Positions 9,301-19,157 of a DNA stretch of 64,000 nt are shown piece by piece (the stretch's first letter is position 1; the number at the start of each line of letters is the position of its first letter). The notes below the pieces were generated by a model. That model saw only the letters and a list, made by a program, of their open reading frames with translations, was not told where the DNA came from and made no database searches. The DNA is from DASZRZ01 sp963732925 (lineage in GTDB: Bacteria; Acidobacteriota; Terriglobia; Terriglobales; Acidobacteriaceae), in contig CAVTBJ010000011.1 of the NCBI GenBank assembly GCA_963732925.1, positions 1 through 64,000 of the forward strand, read 5' to 3'. Both the position numbers and the translations under genes were made by a program.

Positions 9301-10356
9301 CTATGGCAGCAGCGGCAAGCCCTGAATTCCCCAGGCCAGATGGTGGACCGCATCCGTGGTCGCCAGAATGGCGGATTTTCCCGGGGCGAACGCCAGTCCC
9401 ACCACGTCGCGCCCGGCGGCAATCAGGCTGGCCTTTTTGTCCGCGGTGAGCTTCACGATGCCGCGGCGCCCGCTGAGAGAAGCCGCAATATACAGATTGC
9501 CGTCAATATCGAACGCCAGTCCCTGAGGACGCCCCAGCCCGCGATAGAAAATCTCGGCGTTGCCGTGAGGATCGATGCGGTAAACGGAATCGAAGCTGGA
9601 AGTCGTTGGCCCGGTCACGAACAGGTCTCCCGCCGGACTCAGCGCCAGGTGATACGCCGAGACGCTGGGGTCCAGCGTGGCGAAGACGAAGATCTGCCGG
9701 TCCCGCCCGATCTTGAAAATGGTTCCGCTGCGGTCGCCGACATACAAGTTCTCTTCACGGTCAAACGCCATGCCCGTGGCTACTCCCATGCCTTCGGCGT
9801 ATGCGGACATGGTCCCGTTGGGCGCGACCCGGTACACCGTTCCGTCATGCCGCGAGGAGACATACATCTGTCCGGCGCGGTCAAAGGCAATCGCCGTGGC
9901 GTTCATCATCTCGGTGACGAACGGCTTGATGTTGTAGTTGGTGTCGATCTTGAAGATGGCCACGGGAACCTTCTGTCCGCGTGACCCGGAGAAGGTGACG
10001 TAGATGTTGCCCTCGATGTCGAGCGCCGGGTTGGCTACCGGGTGCAGGTTCTCGGCAATGGTGACCGCCACCGTGATCTCGTGTGGGTTGCTGCTATGGC
10101 CATCCGTGGTCACTACCACCGGCCCGGAGCTGGCGCCCTCCGGAACCCGCGCCACCAGGAATTGCTCCGAGCTGATTACCACTGCGCCTTCCACTTCGCC
10201 AAACTGGACCCGCGGGCGGCGCATGGCCTGCGGCCGCAGACGGCTGCCGATAATGCGAATTTCGCCGCCGGGCAGCGCGGCGGAGGGCTCCACGGCTTCA
10301 ATTCGCGGCGCGCCGTTCACGTTTCTGCTTCCCGGAATGCGTTCTGAAGTGCCCAT
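9301..10356 (-). CDS. IPT/TIG domain plus NHL/SMP-30 beta-propeller protein
   Basis: A 351-residue protein. The first 100 residues form an IPT/TIG Ig-like domain (PRIEAVEPSAALPGGEIRIIGSRL, ending in GPVVVTTDG). The remainder consists of repeating propeller blades such as ATAIAFDRAGQMYVSS, ATGMAFDREENLYVGD and PQGLAFDIDGNLYIAA, as in NHL or SMP-30/gluconolactonase-like proteins. No signal peptide is visible at the chosen ATG, which is unusual for such proteins. It probably binds a ligand or a protein; no enzymatic residues can be pinned down. It lies between cinA and pgpA on the same strand. Confidence 0.8.
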   Translation of the reverse strand: MGTSERIPGSRNVNGAPRIEAVEPSAALPGGEIRIIGSRLRPQAMRRPRVQFGEVEGAVVISSEQFLVARVPEGASSGPVVVTTDGHSSNPHEITVAVTIAENLHPVANPALDIEGNIYVTFSGSRGQKVPVAIFKIDTNYNIKPFVTEMMNATAIAFDRAGQMYVSSRHDGTVYRVAPNGTMSAYAEGMGVATGMAFDREENLYVGDRSGTIFKIGRDRQIFVFATLDPSVSAYHLALSPAGDLFVTGPTTSSFDSVYRIDPHGNAEIFYRGLGRPQGLAFDIDGNLYIAASLSGRRGIVKLTADKKASLIAAGRDVVGLAFAPGKSAILATTDAVHHLAWGIQGLPLLP

Positions 10357-10419
10357 GGGAATGAATCATCCACTCTTTCGCTACAATCGCCGGAACATCG
10401 CGCCATTTCGCGGCCGGGG

Positions 10420-10938
10420 TTACCCGAGCACCCGCCAGAATCTCAGCAGTTGCAGCGTTCCCAGCGCGTACAGCCCGGCGCCCACATCATCGAGCATCAC
10501 TCCGAAACCGCCCGGCAGATGTTCGAGCCGTCGCAGCGGAGGTGGTTTCAGAATGTCGAATGCTCGAAAAAGTATAAGACCCACCAGTGCCGATTTCCAA
10601 TCAGCAGCCGCCCACATGAGAGTGATTAGCTGTCCCGCAACTTCATCAATGACCACGCAGGAGGGGTCGGGATCCCCCATCGCCTCTCCCATGCGTGTCG
10701 CCGCCGGCACGCCCAGCGCCAGGGCCAGAATGGCGGCCGACGCGGTGGCCATCGCCAGCCGGTCGGGCGGCGCTGCCATCGCCATCGCCCACCACAGCGC
10801 CACTCCGCCCAGCGATCCCCAGGTGCCGGGCCCGGGGCGCAGGTAGCCCAATCCCAGTGCAGTCGCAACCGCGCGGGCCCATGCAGGCGCGGCGCTCGTC
10901 CCTTTCGATTTCTGCAACGGGGTTCCTGTTGCCGGCAA
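10420..10938 (-). CDS. pgpA: Phosphatidylglycerophosphatase A
   Basis: The family dephosphorylates phosphatidylglycerol phosphate to phosphatidylglycerol at the inner membrane. The 172-residue product has the PgpA signatures GLGYLRPGPGTWGSLGG near the N-terminus and DPSCVVIDEVAGQLITL (acidic metal site), then RAFDILKPPP and GGFGVMLDDVGAG. About four hydrophobic segments are present. The start is a TTG directly after the yacG stop codon, with GGGAGAA within the end of yacG as ribosome-binding site, implying translational coupling. Confidence 0.9.
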   Translation of the reverse strand: MPATGTPLQKSKGTSAAPAWARAVATALGLGYLRPGPGTWGSLGGVALWWAMAMAAPPDRLAMATASAAILALALGVPAATRMGEAMGDPDPSCVVIDEVAGQLITLMWAAADWKSALVGLILFRAFDILKPPPLRRLEHLPGGFGVMLDDVGAGLYALGTLQLLRFWRVLG

Positions 10939-11178
10939 CTAGCGTTCTCCCGAACCGGATTCTGTTTTGCGCCCCCGGCGGCCGGAGCGTTCCTCCTCCT
11001 GGGCGCTGTCGAACTGCTCAGGGTCGCTGATGGGTGTCGAGATCACGTATCCCCCGCTCGCCCATTTGCCAAGATCGATTAACCGGCAACGCTCGCTGCA
11101 GAAAGGGAAGTCCGCTTCCTTCTGCAGAACCACCACTCTGCAGGTCGGACAACGCATGCTGATGACGCGCTTCGCCAT
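10939..11178 (-). CDS. yacG: DNA gyrase inhibitor YacG (zinc-binding)
   Basis: A 79-residue protein with one zinc site formed by CPTC near the N-terminus and CSERC about 17 residues later, followed by the family phrase RLIDLGKWASGGYVI and a charged tail. The family binds GyrB and inhibits gyrase. The length is slightly above the usual 60-70 residues because of the Glu/Arg/Ser-rich tail. It directly abuts pgpA. Confidence 0.9.
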   Translation of the reverse strand: MAKRVISMRCPTCRVVVLQKEADFPFCSERCRLIDLGKWASGGYVISTPISDPEQFDSAQEEERSGRRGRKTESGSGER

Positions 11179-11488
11179 GGCACTATTGTAATGGGATGTG
11201 AAAAGCGATGGCGGAGTGACCTTCGAGGAACAGTCGCAGCTTTAGCCCAGGGTGCCCAGCGATGCCGGGGTGCCAGCGATGCCAGGCCTTGCGCTATGAA
11301 GACAACCGTCCCTCGAAGGTATTGAGGGAGCTCCTGGCCGGATCACCGGCATGGAATTTTCCCGCGCGTACCATCCGAAACCGGTGGTCATCTTGGTCTT
11401 GAGAAAGCCAAGGGAAGAGCGAGGGAAGAGCGAAAGAACCTTCCAATTCAGGCCGGGAGCCGGTCGCTGACAGCCCACGGCGAGTCCA
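11179..11488. other. Non-coding interval with a short direct repeat
   Basis: No gene is supported. Around 11250-11280 the unit GTGCC(C)AGCGATGCC occurs twice in tandem. A 78-codon open frame on the minus strand has no recognisable features. Confidence 0.4.
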
Positions 11489-12910
11489 CTACCGCGCTTT
11501 CGGTTGCAGCACCTGGTTGCGCTCGCTGGAACTCATGTCCCGCCACAGCATGTTCAGGTTTTCTTCCAGCAATGGATTCTTGCTGTCTTGGGCCAGCGCC
11601 CGGGTGAACCAGTTGTACGCCACCACGCGATTCATGGGGACGCAGGTTCCGGTGGCATAAAGCGCGCCCATGCGGCTCAGGGCTTTGGGATTCTGCTGTT
11701 CCGCTCCCGCCCGGAAGTACACCATGGCCTGGTTGCAGTCGCGGCGTACTCCCTCGCCATACAGAAAGCGCTCACCCTGGGTGACCAGTTCGTCTCCCTT
11801 CTGTTCCTGCGGCGTTGCCGGCTTGCTCTGCGTCTTCAGTGCCGGAGCAGCGCTCTTAGCCGCTGCCGGCGGCTTCGGCTTGGGTTCCGCGATCTTTCCT
11901 GTTTCCTGTTTGGCATTGGAGCTCGCGGAAGGGGCCTGGGTGGCCGCCTGGTACTCAGGATTCTGTCCCGCAACGTTGTCTTTGCCGCCACTCTTGTCGT
12001 TGTCCACTGTAATCGTGGGTCCTGCGCCCGCCTGGGCTTCCGCGCTCTTCTCCGGGCCTGTTTCCGTTGCCTTACTGTCCGGCGACGGCTGCTGCTGCGC
12101 CGTTTGTCCTGGTGCAGTTTCCTGGCTTCCATTGGGCGCTACGGCGCCGTTGGGCACGGAAGTAGAAGATGAGATCCCCGATTCGGAAGCAGCAGACGAG
12201 GTCCCCGATTCGTTCATGGGCTGGGAGGCGGTTTGCTGGCCGTTTTCCGGCAGGGGAGCGGATCCCGATCGCCAGTCGCGCACCTTTTCCGCCAACAGGG
12301 TGCTACGCGTAAGTGCCCAGTCACGGGACCCATGCCAGTTCTGCCCCAGCGCCACCACTGCCGCCCCTACGACCAGCAGCATCACCAGCGCGACAATCCA
12401 GCCGTGTCCGGAACCCTCCGGTTCCTCGTCCAGAAGATAACTGTTGCTCCGGCCTCCTGTGGGAACTTCTCCCAAACCAAGAAATGAGGGCCCTCCGATC
12501 GAAATCGGGGGTTGCTGCTCTTCTTCGTGCTCTTGAAATAGCTGTTCGAAGCCGCTGCCCACGGGCTCCGCAGGCTCCGCGCTCTCAGCCCAGAGGCGCC
12601 GGTTGGGCTGCGCAGGATTGGGGTCGTAGGCTGGTGTGCCGGACTCCGCCGGCGTCAGGTCGGCCAGCAGGGCGTCGGTATATTCCCCATAGCCACCCTG
12701 CAGGGGGCGTTCTTCCGGTGGCTGTTGCCCGGTTGTCTCAGTGGATCGGGGCCCCAAGAACTGCTGGGGAAGGGAAACCAGGGGCTCAAGAGGCTCAGGA
12801 GCGATATCCGGAGTGTAGCTCTCCGCATTCGACCATCGCAGCCGCGATCCGCACATGCCGCAGAACCGGTTGGGCTCCGGGTTCGGATGTTTGCATTCAG
12901 GGCAAAGCAA
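11489..12910 (-). CDS. Zinc-ribbon, single-pass membrane, Sel1-repeat protein
   Basis: A 473-residue protein. It begins with a zinc ribbon (MLCPECKHPNPEPNRFCGMC), followed by an acidic, Pro-rich linker. One transmembrane helix lies near residues 170-190 (WIVALVMLLVVGAAVVAL), then a long low-complexity Ser/Gln/Ala/Lys region. Near the C-terminus are two Sel1-like repeats (GERFLYGEGVRRDCNQAMVYF; RMGALYATGTCVPMNRVVAYNWF). The zinc ribbon should be cytoplasmic and the Sel1 repeats periplasmic. Such proteins are probably scaffolds in acidobacterial envelopes; no activity can be inferred. It is divergent from rpsO. Confidence 0.75.
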   Translation of the reverse strand: MLCPECKHPNPEPNRFCGMCGSRLRWSNAESYTPDIAPEPLEPLVSLPQQFLGPRSTETTGQQPPEERPLQGGYGEYTDALLADLTPAESGTPAYDPNPAQPNRRLWAESAEPAEPVGSGFEQLFQEHEEEQQPPISIGGPSFLGLGEVPTGGRSNSYLLDEEPEGSGHGWIVALVMLLVVGAAVVALGQNWHGSRDWALTRSTLLAEKVRDWRSGSAPLPENGQQTASQPMNESGTSSAASESGISSSTSVPNGAVAPNGSQETAPGQTAQQQPSPDSKATETGPEKSAEAQAGAGPTITVDNDKSGGKDNVAGQNPEYQAATQAPSASSNAKQETGKIAEPKPKPPAAAKSAAPALKTQSKPATPQEQKGDELVTQGERFLYGEGVRRDCNQAMVYFRAGAEQQNPKALSRMGALYATGTCVPMNRVVAYNWFTRALAQDSKNPLLEENLNMLWRDMSSSERNQVLQPKAR

Positions 12911-13236
12911 CGCGCCCTCCTGAAAACGGATTGCCGGGAACGAAGCCGCTCCTGTTGTGAGATTCCATTGCTCCTGCCTTGGTTGGTTGGCTGGTTACAG
13001 CATGGCACAAATTGCGCCCCGGCCGTCCCAGCCATTTGCCTTAGGCCTTGAGTTCAGAATCGCAGGAATTAGACCGGTTGCGTGAGAATCATTGCTGCAC
13101 CATGACTTAGCGCCATGACTTAGCGTCCCATGCCTGCCTGGCTGCGGCCTCTGCCCGGCTTTACACTTCCGGAAGCGACATGTTACTCTCAAAATCGTAA
13201 CAAGGAGATTTGAGAGTCAGGAGTGCACCAAGTTCA
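12911..13236. other. Divergent promoter region between the zinc-ribbon gene and rpsO
   Basis: No gene is seen. It contains short direct repeats (GGTTGGTTGGCTGGTT near 12982, and CATGACTTAGCG twice near 13100-13125). Both flanking genes should have their promoters here. Confidence 0.45.
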
Positions 13237-13503
13237 GTGTTAGCCAGAGAACAAAAACAGGCCATCATTGGCCAGTACCGTGCGCACGAGTCAGACACCG
13301 GCAGTCCCGAGGTGCAGATTGCCATTCTGAGCGAGCGTATTGGCCAGTTGACGGAGCACTTCAAAACGCACGCCAAAGACCATGCCTCCCGGCGCGGCCT
13401 TCTGATGCTGGTGAGCAAGCGGCGTGGCCTGCTCGATTACCTGAAGAAGTACGACACCGAGCGCTACAAGGACGTCATTCAGAAACTCGGCATTCGTAAA
13501 TAA
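13237..13503 (+). CDS. rpsO: 30S ribosomal protein S15
   Basis: An 88-residue S15 when read from the GTG at 13237 (VLAREQKQAIIGQYRAHESDTGSPEVQIA), the standard length. It also has HFKTHAKDHASRRGLLMLVSKRRGLLDYL, the rRNA-binding helix region. A longer reading from a TTG at 13210 would add nine residues; AAGGAG lies only two bases before that TTG, and AGGAG sits 13 bases before the GTG, so neither start has ideal spacing. The gene precedes pnp, the classic rpsO-pnp arrangement. Confidence 0.92.
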   Translation: MLAREQKQAIIGQYRAHESDTGSPEVQIAILSERIGQLTEHFKTHAKDHASRRGLLMLVSKRRGLLDYLKKYDTERYKDVIQKLGIRK

Positions 13504-13734
13504 TGTGCCCGCCGTATTAGTACGGGTTTCCGGACATTTTCCGGGAGAGACTGAAGTGTTCCTGCCCCCAGCGGGGCGCGTAAGCGCACAGGCCAGCATA
13601 CGGCGTTGTTCCGGTCGCGCCCAGGTGGAGCGTGAGCTCCGGGTTCCGCGGCCACGATTTGCTGTATGTGCTTTCTCTGGACATACTTGTCGTTTTCCCT
13701 CCTTCATGGTGCTCTCCGGAAGGAATAAAAGCTG

Positions 13735-16119
13735 ATGAAGCAAGAAGTAACAGTCGAGCTGTCCGGCGGCAAATTCATTACATTTGAAACCGGTAAAGTT
13801 GCCAAACAGGCGCACGGCGCCGCCTGGACTCGCATGGGTGACAACGTGGTGCTGGGCACCGCCTGCGCCCAGGCAGAAGCCCGCGAAGGTATCGATTTTT
13901 TCCCGCTCACGGTGGACTACCGCGAGTACACCTACGCCGGCGGCCGCATCCCCGGTGGATTTATCAAGCGCGAGGGCCGGCCGAGCGAGCGCGAAACCCT
14001 CACCAGCCGCCAGATTGATCGTCCCATTCGCCCGCTGTTTCCCGAGGGCTTCCGCAGCGAAACTCAAGTGATCGCCTTCTGCCTGTCGGCGGACGCGCAA
14101 AACGATCCCGACGTGGTCGCGATCAACGCCGCTTCCTGCGCGCTCACCTTGTCCGATATTCCCTTCGAAGGCCCCATCGGCGCTGTCCGCGTGGGCCTGG
14201 TTGATGGAAGCTTTGTGCTCAATCCCACCTACAGCCAGATGCGCGAGGGTTTGCTCTCCCTGATGGTTGTAGGCACGGAAAACGGCATCGTGATGATCGA
14301 ATCGGGGGCTCGGGAGGTCTCCGAGGACACCATCGTCGACGCCATCGAATTTGCCCACACCGAGATCAAAAAGATCTGCCGCGGCATGAATGAACTGCGC
14401 GAAAAGGCCGGCAAGCCCAAGCGGCCCGTCACCCCGCCGGAATTCGACGAGGCCTACTACAACGATCTGAAGTCCCGCATCGGCGATCGCTTGCTGGACG
14501 CGCTCGATACGCAGAAGCATTCCAAAAGCGAAAGCCACGACCTGGTCAAGTCGATCAAGGACGAGGTCAAGGCCACGATTTCGGATGAAAACCCGCAAGC
14601 GGAAGCCGAGCGCCAGAAGTTCTCTCACTATTACGAGATGCTGCGCGAGCGGCTCTTCCGTGAGCAGGTGGCGATTCAGCGGCGCCGTCCCGACGGACGC
14701 GCTTTCGACCAGATTCGCGATATCTGGATCGAAGTCGGCCTTCTACCCCGGACGCACGGCTCCGCGATCTTCACGCGCGGCGAGACCCAGGCTCTGGTGA
14801 CCACCACACTGGGCACCGCCGATGACATGCAGCGCCTGGAGCTGTTCGAAGGCGAAGCCAAAAAGCGCTTCATGCTGCACTACAACTTCCCGCCGTTCTC
14901 CGTCGGGGAAGTGAAGTTTCTGCGCGGCGCCGGACGCCGTGAAATCGGTCATGGCGCTCTCGCCGAGCGCGCCGTTGCCGCGGTGCTTCCCGACGCAGTC
15001 GACTGGCCCTATGCCATGCGCGTGGTCTCCGACATTCTGGAGTCCAACGGTTCCTCGTCCATGGCCACGGTCTGCGGCGCTTCTTTGTCGCTGATGGACG
15101 CCGGCGTTCCCCTGAAAGCCACCGTGGCCGGAGTTGCTATGGGCCTGGTGAAGGAAGGCGATCAGTACGCCATCCTCTCCGACATCGCCGGGGCTGAAGA
15201 TCACTACGGTGATATGGATTTCAAAGTCGCGGGCACTGCCGAAGGCATTACCGCGCTGCAGATGGATATCAAGGTGATGGGCATCACCTCGCAGATCATG
15301 CGCGAAGCCCTCGACCAGGCCCGCCGCGGACGCCTGCACATTCTGGGCAAGATGAAAGAAGCCCTGCCGGAAGCTCGCACCGCCATCAGCGAGTATGCGC
15401 CGCGCTTCTACACCATCCAGATTCCCCAGGACAAGATTCGAGATCTCATCGGACCCGGTGGCAAGGTAATCAAAGGCATCATCGAGCAGACCGGAGTGAA
15501 GATCGAAGTCGAGGACTCCGGCCGCGTCAACGTCGCTTCCAGCGATCAGGAATCCGCCAAGAAAGCACTGCAGATCATTGGCGAGATCACCGCGACCGCG
15601 GAACTCGGCAAGACCTACCTGGGCACGGTAGTCCGCCTGGCGGACTTTGGAGCGTTCGTCGAAATTATCCCCGGGACCGACGGCCTGCTGCACATCAGCG
15701 AAGTCGCCGAGCACCGGATTAAGGACATTCACGACGAGCTGAAAGAAGGCGACCAGATTCTGGTGAAGGTGCTCTCCATTGAGGGCAACCGCATCCGCCT
15801 CTCGCGCAAAGCCATCCTCAAGGAGCAGCGCGCCAAGATGAGCCAGGGCGAAACCAGCCTGGAAGGCGTGACAGCCGTGACCTTCGAAGGTGGCGGGGAG
15901 TTCGAGGAAGAGAACGGCAACGACAATGACAGTGAGCCCAACTTCAACCGCGTCGAAGCCAGCGCCGAAGGTCAGGAAGCGGGCGCCGGTCCACGTCCGG
16001 ATCGCGGACCGCGTGGCGACCGCGGAGGCAGACCCGGCGGCGGACGTCCCGGCGGCGGAGGTGGCCGGGGTGGGCCCGGAGGACGCCGTGGCGGCGGGGG
16101 TGGACGCGGACGGCGGTAA
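13735..16119 (+). CDS. pnp: Polynucleotide phosphorylase with Gly/Arg-rich tail
   Basis: The 3'-5' exoribonuclease (RNA + phosphate to nucleoside diphosphates), 794 residues. It contains two RNase PH domains, with RPIRPLFPEGF in the first and the conserved DILESNGSSSMATVCGASLSLMDAGVP in the second. A KH domain follows near residue 573 (GPGGKVIKGI), then an S1 domain near 625 (GTVVRLADFGAFVEI). The last 60 residues are an acidic linker and an RGG-type tail made of GRPGGG and GRGG units. The ATG follows GGAAGGAAT. A 231-base gap separates it from rpsO, and a terminator follows at 16175. Confidence 0.97.
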   Translation: MKQEVTVELSGGKFITFETGKVAKQAHGAAWTRMGDNVVLGTACAQAEAREGIDFFPLTVDYREYTYAGGRIPGGFIKREGRPSERETLTSRQIDRPIRPLFPEGFRSETQVIAFCLSADAQNDPDVVAINAASCALTLSDIPFEGPIGAVRVGLVDGSFVLNPTYSQMREGLLSLMVVGTENGIVMIESGAREVSEDTIVDAIEFAHTEIKKICRGMNELREKAGKPKRPVTPPEFDEAYYNDLKSRIGDRLLDALDTQKHSKSESHDLVKSIKDEVKATISDENPQAEAERQKFSHYYEMLRERLFREQVAIQRRRPDGRAFDQIRDIWIEVGLLPRTHGSAIFTRGETQALVTTTLGTADDMQRLELFEGEAKKRFMLHYNFPPFSVGEVKFLRGAGRREIGHGALAERAVAAVLPDAVDWPYAMRVVSDILESNGSSSMATVCGASLSLMDAGVPLKATVAGVAMGLVKEGDQYAILSDIAGAEDHYGDMDFKVAGTAEGITALQMDIKVMGITSQIMREALDQARRGRLHILGKMKEALPEARTAISEYAPRFYTIQIPQDKIRDLIGPGGKVIKGIIEQTGVKIEVEDSGRVNVASSDQESAKKALQIIGEITATAELGKTYLGTVVRLADFGAFVEIIPGTDGLLHISEVAEHRIKDIHDELKEGDQILVKVLSIEGNRIRLSRKAILKEQRAKMSQGETSLEGVTAVTFEGGGEFEEENGNDNDSEPNFNRVEASAEGQEAGAGPRPDRGPRGDRGGRPGGGRPGGGGGRGGPGGRRGGGGGRGRR

Positions 16120-16174
16120 GAGAAGCTGTCAGTACTCAGCCCTCAGTATTCAGTGATTTGAGTTAGATGATGGA

Positions 16175-16202
16175 GCCTGGTCGCCCCCGACCGGGCTTTT
16201 TT
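16175..16202 (+). terminator. Rho-independent terminator of pnp
   Basis: GCCTGGTC pairs with GACCGGGC around a five-base loop and is followed by TTTTTT. Confidence 0.8.
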
Positions 16203-16676
16203 GTGAGCGTTAAGCGGAACCTCGGTGCCGCCCAGGAATCGCGGGTGCCTAGGTTCGCGCCGGTTTTTTCGGCGCTAGCTTGGGGAATACTTTGCTCACG
16301 GCTTGTAGAGTCGTGAATTTCTCTCACCATGCCTCGCAACTCGCGGCGGTTCCAGGGATCCGGACAGTCGGCACTTCGTGATATTCAGTTGCTACCATCA
16401 TCAGCCTTATTTCACGACGACCGAAAGGTGCGACCTGTTTCTTCAGTGCCTTGAAGACATGCCGTCTCGATTCAAAATGTGTTTACCGATAAAGAAGCAG
16501 ACGACCGGGGGACCGGGAAAAACCTTTCTTAATCCCAACTCCCCGTCGGTTTCGCTGGGGCATTCCTGACAATAGGTTGAAAGACAGGCAAAAGGTAGCC
16601 AAACGGCCACACACCAGAACACACTTGAAGCTGCGTCCTGGATGGGGGTACGATCCCGGCCTCTGGAGGCTGCGTC
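16203..16676. other. Non-coding interval
   Basis: I see no gene and no strong structure. It ends with the leader and GGAGG ribosome-binding site of the broken PEP-CTERM gene. Confidence 0.4.
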
Positions 16677-17302
16677 ATGCTTCGTCGCGCTCTGCTCCTT
16701 TCGATTTCACCTGCTTCCTGCCTCGCTGCCCCGGCCTGGGGCGATGCAATTACGCTGCCCATTTCTGGAGTTTGGTTCACAAGCGGTGGTACTGGAGACT
16801 TTGCGACCTAACGGTGGTCACTGCTTACGTTGGGAACCCTTTCTTCATTTTTGGATCAACAGGCCCAGCAATTCGGGCGCCGGTACTGCCGCTGATCCCT
16901 ATATCTACGGCCATTCAGATTGGTATTTGTCGAAGCAAGGAGGCCCTCCCTTGCTCTATTGCGATAGCGGATTGGCTTACGGTTGTTCGGATTGGCAGAT
17001 GTCCGAGATGGTAGGCTACTATGCAGATCCTCAGACCTTTCTCCTCACTGGAACTTTCACGGCCAGGTTTGATCCTGCCTTTTATCTACTACAAGGCCTG
17101 CCGATTGGAGAATCGTCGGGAACTCGGATCGCTGTTCCTTATAGCTAACCAGATAATAACTTCTCCTCCTTTTACCATTTGGGAAGGGGAAGCCGATTCA
17201 AACGAATCCTTCGTTCGCATTGAGCCAGTTCCGGAGCCCACGACTTTATTTCTGGTTGGAACTGGGCTGGCTATCGGAATGTGGAAGCGCCGACGTGCCT
17301 AA
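16677..17302 (+). pseudogene. PEP-CTERM sorting-domain protein, frameshifted
   Basis: An ATG at 16677 with GGAGG seven bases upstream opens a signal peptide (MLRRALLLSISPASCLAAPAWG, cleavage after AWG likely). The frame meets TAA at 16809. A second frame continues plausibly (HFWINRPSNSGAGTAADPYIY and onward) until about 17145, and a third frame supplies the C-terminus with the sorting signal VPEPTTLFLVGTGLAIGMWKRRRA. Two frame changes are therefore needed for one exported protein of about 205 residues. PEP-CTERM proteins are cut and sorted by exosortase. It may be a decayed gene or, given the other indels in this sequence, intact in the organism. Confidence 0.6.
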
Positions 17303-17368
17303 GCTCGCGCTACTCCCTGGAATTGTGCAAAGCTGTGTACTCCAGTCTGGTAGCTGAAAGCCGATGGC

Positions 17369-18889
17369 TCATTCTCCCCGATCAATCTGCGCCCGCTGCA
17401 ATTTGTCGGAGTAATCGATATACAGTGATTTCCAGTCGGTGTAGAAGTCAATGGCTCCTACACCGCCTTCGCGATGTCCGTTGCCCGTCTGCTTGGTGCC
17501 GCCAAAGGGAAGATGGACTTCCGCGCCAATGGTCGGAGCATTGATATAGGTAATGCCGCAATTCAGGTCACGCATGGCGGTGAAGGCCTTGTTTACGTCG
17601 CGAGTGTACAGAGACGCTGAGAGGCCATAGGTCGCGTCGTTGGCAATCTGAATTGCGTCTTCCAAATTGTCGCAGCGAATCACGCCTACCACTGGCCCGA
17701 AGATCTCCTCTTGCGCAATGCGCATCTTTGGCTGCACATCGCCGAACACCGTGGGTGACAGAAACCAGCCCTTCGCATAGTCGCCTTTCTCCAGACGCTG
17801 TCCGCCGCAGAGCAGACGCGCTCCTTCGTTCTGCCCGATTTCGATGTACTGGAGAATCTTTTCCATTTGCGTCCGGTTGATGATCGGACCCATATCGGTG
17901 GTTTCATCCAGCCCATTGCCTACTTGGAGCTTTTTGGCGCGCTCCACCAGCCGTTGCGTGAACTCGCCGTAGACGTTTTTCTGCACGATGAGGCGGCTGG
18001 TTGCCGTGCAGCGCTGGCCGCTGGTGCCGAAGGCTCCCCACACCGCGCCCTCCAGCGCCAGGTCGAGGTTGGCATCGTCGAGCACGATCATGGGATTTTT
18101 GCCTCCCATCTCCAGCGAGCAGCGTTTGAAGGTGCGAGCGCAGGATTCTCCGACCGTGCGTCCCACCCGGCTCGATCCGGTAAAGGAAATCGCGGAAATC
18201 GCCGGATGCCCGGTCAGGGGTACTCCAACGTCGGTTCCAAAGCCGCAGACGACATTGACGACGCCATGCGGAACGCCGGCCTCCATCAAAGCTTCCACCA
18301 GCAGGATGGTTGAGAGAGGAGTATCCTGCGCCGGCTTGATCACGCAGGTATTTCCGGCGACCAGGGCAGGGAACAGCTTCCAGGAAGGAATGGCCATGGG
18401 GAAGTTCCACGGGGTAATCATTCCCGCCACTCCCACCGGCTGGCGCACCGCCATGGCAAACTTGTTCGGCAGTTCGGAAGGCGTGGTTGGTCCGAACATG
18501 CGCCGCCCCTCACCCGCCATGTAGTACCCGGTATCGATGGCTTCCTGCACGTCCCCGCGCGTTTCTTTGAGGATTTTTCCCATCTCGCGAGTCATGGCGC
18601 GGGCGTAGGCCTCTTTGCGTTCCGAAAGAATTTCCGACGCGCGATACAGAATTTCCGCTCTCCGCGGAGCCGGAACCAGCCGCCACTTCGGGAACGCCCG
18701 CTGCGCCGCCTCCACCGCGTCATCAACATCCTGCTTCTTCGATTTCTGAAAGATGCCGACGACATCCCGGGTATCGGCGGGGTTCAGGTTCTCGAAAGTT
18801 TCGCCGCCGGCCGACTCAACCCATTCGCCGTCGATCAGGTTCTTGTAGACTCTGCCAATTTCGATTCCGGTAACCGTTTCCATGGCCAT
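17369..18889 (-). CDS. NAD(P)-dependent aldehyde dehydrogenase
   Basis: A full-length ALDH of 506 residues. The cofactor-binding phrase is WNFPMAIPSWKLFPALVAGN and the GxxxxG-type loop is FTGSSRVGR. The catalytic Glu lies in LEMGGKNPMIV and the nucleophilic Cys in SGQRCTATSRLIV. The C-terminal part has EIFGPVVGVIR and the motif LPFGGTKQTGNGHREGG, which resembles the ALDH7/aminoadipic-semialdehyde dehydrogenase group. The exact substrate is not determined. It stands alone, facing the PEP-CTERM relic. Confidence 0.88.
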   Translation of the reverse strand: MAMETVTGIEIGRVYKNLIDGEWVESAGGETFENLNPADTRDVVGIFQKSKKQDVDDAVEAAQRAFPKWRLVPAPRRAEILYRASEILSERKEAYARAMTREMGKILKETRGDVQEAIDTGYYMAGEGRRMFGPTTPSELPNKFAMAVRQPVGVAGMITPWNFPMAIPSWKLFPALVAGNTCVIKPAQDTPLSTILLVEALMEAGVPHGVVNVVCGFGTDVGVPLTGHPAISAISFTGSSRVGRTVGESCARTFKRCSLEMGGKNPMIVLDDANLDLALEGAVWGAFGTSGQRCTATSRLIVQKNVYGEFTQRLVERAKKLQVGNGLDETTDMGPIINRTQMEKILQYIEIGQNEGARLLCGGQRLEKGDYAKGWFLSPTVFGDVQPKMRIAQEEIFGPVVGVIRCDNLEDAIQIANDATYGLSASLYTRDVNKAFTAMRDLNCGITYINAPTIGAEVHLPFGGTKQTGNGHREGGVGAIDFYTDWKSLYIDYSDKLQRAQIDRGE

Positions 18890-19157
18890 GGCGGGCTGCC
18901 TCCGGGAAAAAACTTACGTAGAGGTAGATGCTAGTCTGCGCGTCTTGAGCCTGCAAGGCGGTGGGCTGCAAGCGGGGTGTGACGCGCCGATGCGGCCTGC
19001 GGAGCCATGCCGGAGAAAGTTCACTTTCCGCAATGGGGTTGATACCAAAGTGATGTTACCCGCCGCTGGAATCCAACTGTTCACCATCCCGCGGCAGATA
19101 CCATTGTGCTAATCTCGCCGGAGATTCGTTTCCAACACTAGGTTTTCGGTCGAAACA

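Noticed and set aside
13505..13735. A 76-codon frame between rpsO and pnp
   Set aside because: No ribosome-binding site or domain; the interval is the normal rpsO-pnp spacer.
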